Assembly (NCBI GenBank): GCA_903910005.1
Contig: CAIVXW010000001.1
Location: 1 to 5,056 of the forward strand
DNA: 5,056 nucleotides
Origin: an uncultured Methylococcaceae bacterium
GTDB taxonomy: Bacteria > Pseudomonadota > Gammaproteobacteria > Methylococcales > Methylococcaceae
Direction of reading: 5' to 3'
Each line of letters opens with the position of its first letter. Position 1 is the first letter of the stretch. A program made the position numbers and the translations under genes. This document shows positions 1-5,056 of the stretch, in pieces. The notes under the pieces were generated by a model, which did not search any database, was not told where the DNA came from, and was given only the letters and a program-made list of their open reading frames with translations.

Positions 1-217
1 CGCTAGCCTGAAGGATGCTGCCAATGGCCGAAGCCAGCAGGGTGGCTGAAATCAGTTGCAGCGACTGGTCGTGATCCAGTGTGAGGGTTCGGGCCAGCAA
101 CGGCGAAACCACCAGATAAACCGCCAGGAATGACATCTGCTGCAGGGCTGAGGCCAGAGCGACCTGCACCGGCAGTGTTTCGTTGATCCAGTAGCTGATA
201 TGGGAAGGTTTTCGCAT
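1..217 (-). CDS. NCS2-family (xanthine/uracil) permease, N-terminal part, runs off left edge
   Basis: This is the first 72 codons of an inner-membrane nucleobase:cation symporter-2 protein; the rest lies left of the window. The start ATG is at 217-215 and no stop occurs before the edge. The protein opens with MRKPSHISYWINETLP, close to the short basic/aromatic N-terminus of one NCS2 subgroup, whose members typically start like MKRPSxxxYGVDDxPP. A hydrophobic segment follows at about residues 19-44, with LQQM where many homologues have LQH. A second begins at about residue 55 and ends in a GSILQA motif, like the G-T-x-LQ motif after TM2 in UraA/UapA relatives. Family members import purines, pyrimidines or related compounds with H+ or Na+. 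The substrate cannot be predicted because the binding residues are missing here. The ribosome-binding site is weak (AGGCCTC region). The gene is divergent from 6S RNA. The family call is from recalled motifs and is fairly sure; the specificity is unknown. Confidence 0.82.
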   Translation of the reverse strand, partial: MRKPSHISYWINETLPVQVALASALQQMSFLAVYLVVSPLLARTLTLDHDQSLQLISATLLASAIGSILQAS

Positions 218-271
218 CGTGAGGCCTGATTCGATGACGTTTGCGCGGTGACGCCGGACACGTCCCGGACG

Positions 272-300
272 CATATAAAAACAGATCGTGGTAGTGTCGC
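272..300 (-). promoter_or_regulatory. candidate sigma70 promoter for the NCS2 permease
   Basis: On the minus strand, a -35-like GCGACA (300-295) is separated by 17 bp from a -10-like TATATG (277-272). Each box matches the consensus at four of six positions. The start of transcription would fall near 265, leaving a leader of about 48 nt before the ATG at 217. A partly symmetric element, CCGGACACGTCCCGG (254-268), covers the predicted start region and could be an operator or a leader hairpin. This is inferred from consensus matching only. Confidence 0.4.
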
Positions 301-393
301 TGCGGATTTTTGCCGATTCATGCCGCGACTGCAAGCGTTGCCGAGCGGTGAGGTGGCAACAATGCAGCATCCTGATGGCCTGGTTTGCAACGC

Positions 394-421
394 TTGCACG
401 AATCGGTCAATCCAGTACAAT
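394..421 (+). promoter_or_regulatory. probable promoter of the 6S RNA gene
   Basis: A -10 box TACAAT (416-421, five of six consensus bases) lies 16 bp downstream of a weaker -35 element TTGCAC (394-399). The expected transcription start is about 427-429. That is just before the 5' strand of the 6S closing stem begins at 431, so the promoter position and the RNA fold agree independently. The rest of the spacer, 218-393, shows no convincing coding region; the short open frames there have no ribosome-binding site and no recognisable protein. Confidence 0.65.
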
Positions 422-427
422 CCACCG

Positions 428-612
428 CCAGTATTCCCTGCAGCGTGCGAAGCCCGCTGGGTTACTTCTTGAGCCTAATTCCAAACCCCGGGAGCTACTT
501 CACCCCGTTGTGTGCATGCCCGAACGGGAAGCCTGATGCGGGGGCGTGGCACCCACCTGAACCATTCGGTTCAAGGGCGAAAGCGGGCTACGCCGCAAGG
601 CGGGGAATACCT
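428..612 (+). ncRNA. ssrS: 6S RNA
   Basis: This is the roughly 185-nt regulatory RNA that binds sigma70 RNA polymerase holoenzyme by mimicking an open promoter, lowering transcription in slow growth. The fold is clear. GTATTCCC (431-438) pairs perfectly with GGGAATAC (603-610). AGCCCGCT (451-458) pairs perfectly with AGCGGGCT (582-589). TGCG (446-449) can pair with CGCA (594-597). In the distal arm, CCCCG (486-490) pairs with CGGGG (539-543) and CCCGTT (504-509) with AACGGG (523-528). The central bubble lies at about 459-480 and 550-581. Its 3' side holds the typical small hairpin TGAACC-ATTC-GGTTCA (558-573), followed by AGGG. Conserved 6S words are present: TTGAGCC, GTGTGCATGCCCG and GGAAGCCT. 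The length matches E. coli 6S (184 nt). The ends are estimated from the promoter and closing stem; no strong intrinsic terminator follows. In E. coli ssrS sits between zapA and ygfA; here moxR follows instead. Confidence 0.93.
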
Positions 613-693
613 TTCCGCACAGCTTCGGCTGCTTCCCTGACGTGATTCGGCTGGCCCGGCAACGTCCCCCCTTGCTCCCCTTTGATTCTCATC

Positions 694-1740
694 ATGTCAC
701 AGGCATTTTCCGCTTCCTCATCCCCCGACGAACACCTGCTGGCGGATTGGCGGCAGCGTGCCCTTCGCTTTGAACAGGCCGTAGGGCAGGTCGTGATCGG
801 CCAGACCCGGGTCATTCGTCTCATTACCCTGGCCCTGTTTGCACGGGGGCATGTCATGCTGGAAGGTGATGTCGGGGTTGGCAAGACCACGCTGCTGCGG
901 GCGGTGGCACGGGGGCTGGGCGGGCTTTACGAACGGGTCGAGGGTACGGTCGATCTGTTGCCGGGTGATCTGCTGTATCACACCCACATCGACGCAGACG
1001 GCAAGCCCCGTATTGATCCGGGGTCCTTGTTGAAGCACGGTGAGGAGTTGGCGGTATTTTTTTTCAACGAAATCAATCGGGCCAGGCCACAGGTACATGC
1101 CCTGTTGCTCCGGGTGATGGCGGAGCGGCAGATTCAGGCCTTCAACCGGGATTACCGGTTGCCGTATTTGCAGGTGTTTGCTGACCGCAACCGGGTCGAG
1201 AAGGAAGAAACCTTTGAAATTCCCTCAGCGGCGCGTGATCGTTTCATGCTGGAACTGACGGTGGAAATTCCGCAAGACACTGACCTGCAACGTGCATTGC
1301 TGTTTGATACCCGCTTTCATGACGTGGACCGGTTGATCGAAACCATCGAACCCGGTCTGATTGATTATCACGGTGTGGCGACGCTGGCGCGGCAAATACA
1401 GGCTTTCGTTCAGGCCAGTCCGGCCTTGCAGGATTATGCCGGGCGACTCTGGCAGGCTACCCGTACGCCCGCAACCTTCGATATACAACTGGACGGGGTC
1501 GATACCGGCCACCTCATCAAGGCCGGTGCCAGTCCGCGTGGCATGAGCCTGATGTTGCAGGCCGCCCGGGTGGCGGCCTGGCTGGCCGGACGCAATCACC
1601 TGTTGCCGGATGATATCCGCCAGGTATTCATTGCCGCCGTGGCGCATCGGGTGTTTCTCAATCCGGTGTATGAATTCCGGCGCGATACGCTGATCCCCGA
1701 CCTGATGCAGGCCATCATACGCCAGGTAGACACCCCCTGA
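694..1740 (+). CDS. MoxR-family AAA+ ATPase with variant Walker motifs
   Basis: This is a 348-residue cytoplasmic AAA+ ATPase of the MoxR class, whose members usually act as chaperones for metal-centre insertion or assembly with a von Willebrand factor A partner. In order: an N-terminal helix (about 20-50) with VIGQTRVIRLI, the family's usual VGQ region; Walker A GDVGVGKTT (58-66), where most MoxR proteins have G-x-P-G-x-GKT; Walker B VFFFNEINRA (121-130), with Asn125 replacing the usual Asp before Glu126; sensor 1 near Asn166 in VFADRNRVEKEETFEIP; an Arg finger region ARDRF (180-184); sensor 2 GASPRG (278-283); and a helical lid to the C-terminus. The in-frame ATG at 694 is chosen; a TTG at 682 would add four residues. 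Neither has a Shine-Dalgarno sequence. No VWA or DUF58 partner lies downstream: the gene converges on ubiH 17 bp beyond its stop. The family call is firm; its client is unknown. Confidence 0.9.
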   Translation: MSQAFSASSSPDEHLLADWRQRALRFEQAVGQVVIGQTRVIRLITLALFARGHVMLEGDVGVGKTTLLRAVARGLGGLYERVEGTVDLLPGDLLYHTHIDADGKPRIDPGSLLKHGEELAVFFFNEINRARPQVHALLLRVMAERQIQAFNRDYRLPYLQVFADRNRVEKEETFEIPSAARDRFMLELTVEIPQDTDLQRALLFDTRFHDVDRLIETIEPGLIDYHGVATLARQIQAFVQASPALQDYAGRLWQATRTPATFDIQLDGVDTGHLIKAGASPRGMSLMLQAARVAAWLAGRNHLLPDDIRQVFIAAVAHRVFLNPVYEFRRDTLIPDLMQAIIRQVDTP

Positions 1741-1757
1741 TCGGGCGGGTTCCGGGG

Positions 1758-2951
1758 CTAAAACCGGACGCCATAGCCCATGGCCTGACGAGCCAGGTAA
1801 CGTTTGGCAGGGGGCAGGCAATCGAGTACGGTCATGGCGGCACTGCGGGCCACGCCCAGTGCAGGCCAGTCACGGGTAAACAACCGGGCCAATCCGTCAG
1901 TGAAGCGGATGACCGGCTGCAAATCACGCTGACGGGCGGCGGCGTAGCGGGTGAGGCAATCGGCATGGCCCGGGTCTTCCCCAAAGGCCTGGCAGGTGGC
2001 CAGATGGTCTGCCAGTACGGCGGCATCACGCAGTCCCAGATTAAAACCCTGACCCGCCACCGGATGTAACTGATGCAGGGCGTTGCCGATGAAAACCACC
2101 CGCTCGGCGGTCATCTGTTCGGTCAGTATCAACTTGAGGGCAAAGGCTTTGGGCGTGTCGAGCAGATGCAATCGCCCCAGCCAGTAACCAAACGCGGTTT
2201 GCAGGCGATCATTGAACACGCTGGCGGATTCCTGGCGCAGTTCTTCAGCCTCGGCATGGGGCAGCGTCCAGACGACCGAACTGCTGTGTGGCGTCAGGGG
2301 CAGCAAGGCCAGCGGGCCGGTGGCAGTGAAGCGTTCGTAGGCGGTGTAGTCGTTGGCCTTTTCGGTGGCAACCTCGGCAACCAGGGCGGTATGGCCGTAT
2401 TCGTTGCTGTGGCGGGGGATATCCAGCAAGCGTCTGACGGTCGAGTCGCCGCCATCGGCAGCGACCAGCAGGCGGGCGGTGAGATTCAGATCATCGTGGC
2501 CGTGTTTGAGGGTCACGCAAATGCCGTCCGCCCCGGCCCGCAGTCCCATCACCCGGGCCGGACAAAGGCTCTGGCAGCGGGAAGACGAGCGGAGCCGGGT
2601 GATCAGGGCCTGCTCCAGATGACGTGCCACCACGACATGACCCAGTGCCTCAACTCCCAGTTCGTCAGCATGAAGCCGGGTTTTGCCGAAGCGGCCCCGT
2701 TCGGATATGTGAATGTGGCGGATGGGCATGGCCTGCGGCTTGACGTCAGGCCACAGCCCCAGGCTCTGTAGAATCTGGCACGTCCCCCGCGAGAGGGCCA
2801 GGGCACGCTGGCCCGCCTCGGCCCGGAGTCGCCCGGTGTCGTCAAGGGCTTCGATCAGGCCAACCCGCAGCGGGGTATTTTCCAGTGCCAGAGCCAGACT
2901 GCCGCCCACCAGCCCGCCCCCTGCGATCAGGACATCGTAATCATGCTGCAT
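1758..2951 (-). CDS. ubiH: 2-polyprenyl-6-methoxyphenol hydroxylase (ubiquinone biosynthesis)
   Basis: This is an FAD-dependent monooxygenase of aerobic ubiquinone synthesis. In E. coli UbiH hydroxylates C1 of the polyprenyl-methoxyphenol ring with O2 and works in the Ubi complex. The protein has 397 residues (E. coli UbiH 392). The Rossmann dinucleotide motif AGGGLVGGSLA is at about residues 10-20, and the substrate/FAD-side DG motif LLVAADGGDSTVRR at 161-174. The second FAD motif FIGNALHQLHPVAGQGFNLG is at about 287-306. In that motif Gly-Asn replaces the Gly-Asp of UbiI and most relatives, as in E. coli UbiH, which favours UbiH over UbiI or UbiF. HISERGRFG (81-89) also resembles UbiH's HVSDRGHAG. 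The start ATG at 2951 is chosen because GGAG lies seven bases upstream and the Rossmann fold begins immediately after it; an ATG at 2987 would add 12 unlikely residues. The gene overlaps pepP by 11 bp, suggesting coupled translation. UbiI, often next, is absent here. Confidence 0.93.
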   Translation of the reverse strand: MQHDYDVLIAGGGLVGGSLALALENTPLRVGLIEALDDTGRLRAEAGQRALALSRGTCQILQSLGLWPDVKPQAMPIRHIHISERGRFGKTRLHADELGVEALGHVVVARHLEQALITRLRSSSRCQSLCPARVMGLRAGADGICVTLKHGHDDLNLTARLLVAADGGDSTVRRLLDIPRHSNEYGHTALVAEVATEKANDYTAYERFTATGPLALLPLTPHSSSVVWTLPHAEAEELRQESASVFNDRLQTAFGYWLGRLHLLDTPKAFALKLILTEQMTAERVVFIGNALHQLHPVAGQGFNLGLRDAAVLADHLATCQAFGEDPGHADCLTRYAAARQRDLQPVIRFTDGLARLFTRDWPALGVARSAAMTVLDCLPPAKRYLARQAMGYGVRF

Positions 2952-4266
2952 GGTTGCGCTCCGCCAGAAACGATTCCAGTGCCTCAACGCTTTTGGGCAG
3001 TGCCTCGGTCAAGACTTCGCAGCCCTTGCGGGTGACCAGAACATCGTCCTCGATGCGAATCCCGATACCACGCCAGCACGGATCGACTGTCTCGCAGTCA
3101 GGGGCGATATACAACCCGGGTTCCACGGTCAAAACCATACCCGGTTCAAACAGCCGCCAGTGTCCGTCCCGTTTGTACAAGCCCACGTCATGCACGTCCA
3201 TGCCCAGCCAGTGACCGGTGCGGTGCATGTAGAAAGCCTTGTAGGTTTGATCCTTGATGGAGCGGGGCAGCTTGCCCTGCAACAGACCGAGTTTGAGCAG
3301 CCCTTTGGTCAGCACCCGCACCGCCGCATCATGGGGATCAATCCAGCGATTGCCGGGTTTAACCTGCCTGATGGCAGCCTGCTGGGCCGCCAGCACCAGT
3401 TCGTAGAGTATTTTCTGCGGTTCGGTAAACGTGCCGCTGACCGGAAAAGTGCGGGTGATGTCGGCTGCATAGTGATCCACTTCGGCACCGGCATCAATCA
3501 GCAGCAGGTCGCCCTCCCGCAGTACCGCGTTGTTCTCCACATAATGCAGTACACAGGCATTGGCACCCGCCGCCACAATGCAGGGATAAGCCGGTGAACG
3601 GATGCCGTGCCGTCCCAGTTCGTGCAGGAATTCAGCCTCCATTTCATATTCGTACCGGCCCGGTCGGGCAGCCTGCATGGCCCGTTTGTGGGCAGCGATT
3701 GACAGGGTTGCTGCCTGGCGCAGGATGGCCAACTCCTCCGCTGTCTTGATGAGGCGCATCTCATGCAGGGTTTGATCAATGTGGATCAGGCGGGTCGGTG
3801 CCTCAATACCGGCCCGGGCACGCTTTCTGACCCTGGCCAGTGCGTCAAGGATGGTTCGATCCAGCGTTTCGTTAAGCCCCATGGGATAGTGAATGGCGGT
3901 TCGGTTTTCCAGCAATTCGGGCAGGCGGGTCGCCAGTTCAGTGATGGGCAGAGCCTGGTCGGCTCCGTACTGGTTCACGGCACCGTCGAGACCGGCATGA
4001 CGCCCCGTCCACACGGCTGTTTCGGGATCGTATTCCCGGCAAAACAGTACGTATTCGCCGTCCTCGCGTCCGGGGGCAAACACTGCAAGGGCTTCGGGTT
4101 CGGCAAAGCCGGTCAGGTACTGGAAGTCACTGTCCTGCCGGTAGGGGTACTCCGTGTCGCGGTTGCGAATACGGGTTGGGGCACTGGCAATGATCGCGAC
4201 CTCGTGGTCGGCCAGTCGCTTGAGGAACCGCCGACGGCGTTCCCGGTAACAAGAGGTATCAGGCAT
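2941..4266 (-). CDS. pepP: Xaa-Pro aminopeptidase II (proline aminopeptidase P)
   Basis: This is a cytoplasmic metallopeptidase that removes the N-terminal residue when proline is second. The protein has 441 residues, exactly the length of E. coli PepP. The N-terminal creatinase-like domain (about 1-170) contains DTEYPYRQDSDFQYLTGF (37-54), typical of PepP. The C-terminal pita-bread domain carries all five dinuclear-metal ligands: Asp258 (LLLIDAG), Asp269 (ADITRTF), His352 (RTGHWLG), Glu382 (TVEPGLY) and Glu406 (RIEDDV). The catalytic histidines His241 (VLHYVEN) and His359 (DVHDVG) are also present, so the enzyme should be active, normally with manganese. The start ATG at 4266 gives the expected N-terminus (MPDTSCYRERRRRFLKRL), although no clear ribosome-binding site precedes it. 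The gene follows ygfB by 38 bp and its last 11 bp overlap ubiH. This ygfB-pepP-ubiH order is conserved in gammaproteobacteria, and the three genes are probably one operon. Confidence 0.97.
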   Translation of the reverse strand: MPDTSCYRERRRRFLKRLADHEVAIIASAPTRIRNRDTEYPYRQDSDFQYLTGFAEPEALAVFAPGREDGEYVLFCREYDPETAVWTGRHAGLDGAVNQYGADQALPITELATRLPELLENRTAIHYPMGLNETLDRTILDALARVRKRARAGIEAPTRLIHIDQTLHEMRLIKTAEELAILRQAATLSIAAHKRAMQAARPGRYEYEMEAEFLHELGRHGIRSPAYPCIVAAGANACVLHYVENNAVLREGDLLLIDAGAEVDHYAADITRTFPVSGTFTEPQKILYELVLAAQQAAIRQVKPGNRWIDPHDAAVRVLTKGLLKLGLLQGKLPRSIKDQTYKAFYMHRTGHWLGMDVHDVGLYKRDGHWRLFEPGMVLTVEPGLYIAPDCETVDPCWRGIGIRIEDDVLVTRKGCEVLTEALPKSVEALESFLAERNHAA

Positions 4267-4304
4267 GGTGTATTTTTTATCGGGGAAGTCTGTTCAGGGT
4301 ATCG

Positions 4305-4853
4305 CTAATGCACCCGCCTGGATTGACGCCACTGCATGAATTCGGTTCGCACGACCTGAGAGCAAATTCTCACATATTCAGTCAATTCGACCAGATCGTT
4401 CTCCTCATCCAGGGGGGAGCAGGTGATACGGCAAATCTGCAGGAAGTCATTCAGGATTTCTTCGGTATCGCCAGGCCAGGCGGTGTCCTTGCGGGAATTA
4501 TAGCCAAGGGCGTGAAGAAAGCCGTAGCACCACTCACCCAGGGCACTGATCTGTTCAGGCAGGGGATAATCGTCATCCGGCAAAAACAGCCGGAAGGAAA
4601 AATCCGGTTCGTTGATCTCATGGCAGGTCATTCGGTATAGCGTCTGCATCGCGGCGCGGGATTCGTCGTCCAGCAGATCCAGAGCCTCATCCAGTGCCAC
4701 TTCCAGCCATTTTTCCAGCGAAACGGAACCCTGAACGGACAACAATCCGGTCAACACGCCGTGAATCCGGGCGGCAGTTTCATCCGGATCATTCCGTTGA
4801 ACAATGTCCTGTATCGTTGCATACGTTAAAATATCGGTGTTCATTTTTACCAT
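4305..4853 (-). CDS. ygfB: UPF0149 family protein YgfB
   Basis: This is a small acidic all-helical protein of the UPF0149 (YgfB/YecA-like) family, 182 residues from this ATG. Family marks seen include ARIHGVLTGLL near residue 28, matching the HGLISGM region of E. coli YgfB. FSFRLFLPDDDYPLPEQISALGEWCYGFLHALGY (about 85-118) matches the conserved FxFxLxLPDDD...RxxALxxWxxxFLxGLG core. VELTEYVRICSQVVRTEF near the C-terminus matches the EIIEYVR-A segment. The C-terminal SEC-C metal motif found in YecA is not present. In Pseudomonas aeruginosa a YgfB homologue down-regulates the amidase gene ampDh3 through AlpA; whether that applies here is unknown. A second in-frame ATG at 4844 would give 179 residues (MNTDILTY...). 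Neither start has a Shine-Dalgarno sequence, and the leader is unusually AT-rich. It is the first gene of the likely ygfB-pepP-ubiH operon and divergent from zapA. Confidence 0.92.
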   Translation of the reverse strand: MVKMNTDILTYATIQDIVQRNDPDETAARIHGVLTGLLSVQGSVSLEKWLEVALDEALDLLDDESRAAMQTLYRMTCHEINEPDFSFRLFLPDDDYPLPEQISALGEWCYGFLHALGYNSRKDTAWPGDTEEILNDFLQICRITCSPLDEENDLVELTEYVRICSQVVRTEFMQWRQSRRVH

Positions 4854-4900
4854 TAAAAAAATTTTTCAACCGGTGGAACGACGGCTCCGGACAGCGCAAA

Positions 4901-4929
4901 TTTACCGGAGGGCGACACGCTGTTATGCT
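4901..4929 (+). promoter_or_regulatory. probable extended -10 sigma70 promoter for zapA
   Basis: A -35 element TTTACC (4901-4906, four of six) is followed after 17 bp by TATGCT (4924-4929). TG one base upstream (4921-4922) makes an extended -10. Transcription should start near 4936, leaving a leader of about 76 nt before zapA. The divergent ygfB promoter must lie in the same 159-bp spacer, but I see no equally good match on the minus strand. CATAAC (4927-4922) overlaps this -10 but has no clear -35. Confidence 0.55.
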
Positions 4930-5012
4930 TGAAGTCCGAGCAGACCGTTCCCGCTCCCGCCAGTGCGGCCGGGAAAACGCCAATACCCGAACCAAGCAGC
5001 GAGACCCGAATT

Positions 5013-5056
5013 ATGACCGAAACCAATCCCCCGATTAAAGTGCAAATCCTCGGAAA
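5013..5056 (+). CDS. zapA: cell division protein ZapA, N-terminal fragment, runs off right edge
   Basis: Only 14 complete codons are present, reading MTETNPPIKVQILG. The segment P-x-x-VQILG corresponds to the first beta strand of ZapA (E. coli has PVDIQIFGR; pseudomonads have VTVQILDK), which is followed in the family by K/R and a short strand. ZapA is a cytoplasmic FtsZ-ring-associated protein that bundles FtsZ filaments. Context supports the call strongly: zapA is read divergently from ygfB-pepP-ubiH in many gammaproteobacteria. The ribosome-binding site is weak (GCGAGA about 9 bases upstream). An alternative is another short ORF, but sequence and position agree. The fragment is too short to check the C-terminal coiled coil. 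Confidence 0.82.
   Translation, partial: MTETNPPIKVQILG

Noticed and set aside
52..420. A 122-codon minus-strand frame overlapping the permease start
   Set aside because: It is out of frame with the permease, which has clear NCS2 sequence in the neighbouring frame, and its cysteine/arginine/serine-rich composition is typical of a frame shadow.
620..638. Possible intrinsic terminator after 6S RNA (CAGC-TTCG-GCTG)
   Set aside because: The stem is only 4 bp and is followed by TTCCC rather than a T-run, so it is too weak to call; 6S 3' ends are usually made by processing anyway.
248..645. Three overlapping short plus-strand frames across the 218-645 region
   Set aside because: They overlap one another and the 6S RNA, lack ribosome-binding sites, and resemble no protein. 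The RNA fold explains the conserved part.
1733..1760. Possible bidirectional terminator between moxR and ubiH
   Set aside because: C-run and G-run bases can pair weakly, but the pairing is imperfect and no T-tract follows on either strand.
2073..2771. A 232-codon plus-strand open frame antisense to ubiH
   Set aside because: It lies wholly inside ubiH, has a Q/G-rich composition typical of a reverse-strand shadow, has no recognisable motif, and ubiH itself has all family motifs.
2950..3597. A 215-codon plus-strand open frame antisense to pepP
   Set aside because: It is the shadow of a fully intact PepP of exactly family length; no motif or promoter supports a second protein.
3763..4308. A 181-codon plus-strand open frame antisense to the pepP N-terminal domain
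   Set aside because: It has a shadow-like G/V/Q-rich composition and no domain, and it covers the pepP start and its upstream gap in the opposite direction.

Overview
The window looks like chromosomal DNA from a gammaproteobacterium or a close relative such as Acidithiobacillia. The evidence is the ygfB-pepP-ubiH cluster read divergently from zapA, plus a canonical 6S RNA. These are conserved gammaproteobacterial neighbours (in E. coli, ygfB-pepP-ubiH-ubiI faces zapA-ssrS-ygfA). The sequence is moderately GC-rich. It does not look enteric, because the order is altered and a MoxR-type ATPase sits beside the 6S gene. I cannot name a genus. I see no mobile element, CRISPR array, tRNA or phage signature.

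Layout, left to right. Positions 1-217 (minus strand) hold the first 72 codons of an NCS2-family nucleobase permease that runs off the left edge. A 210-bp divergent spacer (218-427) carries one candidate promoter for the permease and one for 6S RNA. The 6S RNA gene (ssrS) is at about 428-612 on the plus strand. After about 80 bp without a clear terminator or ribosome-binding site comes a MoxR-family AAA+ ATPase gene (694-1740, plus), whose Walker B aspartate is replaced by asparagine. It converges on ubiH with only 17 bp between the stop codons.

The minus strand then carries a compact cluster, transcribed right to left: ygfB (4853-4305), pepP (4266-2941) and ubiH (2951-1758). There is a 38-bp gap between ygfB and pepP, and an 11-bp overlap between pepP and ubiH. 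A 159-bp divergent spacer follows, with a good extended -10 promoter reading rightwards. At 5013 the first 14 codons of zapA begin and run off the right edge.

How the genes relate: UbiH is a flavin monooxygenase of aerobic ubiquinone synthesis. PepP is proline aminopeptidase II. YgfB is a small conserved UPF0149 protein. ZapA stabilises the FtsZ ring. 6S RNA binds the sigma70 RNA polymerase holoenzyme in slow growth. The cluster is a conserved housekeeping neighbourhood rather than a single pathway. I found no clearly new system. The least ordinary items are the divergent MoxR ATPase with no visible partner, and the separation of ssrS from zapA by the whole ubiH cluster.
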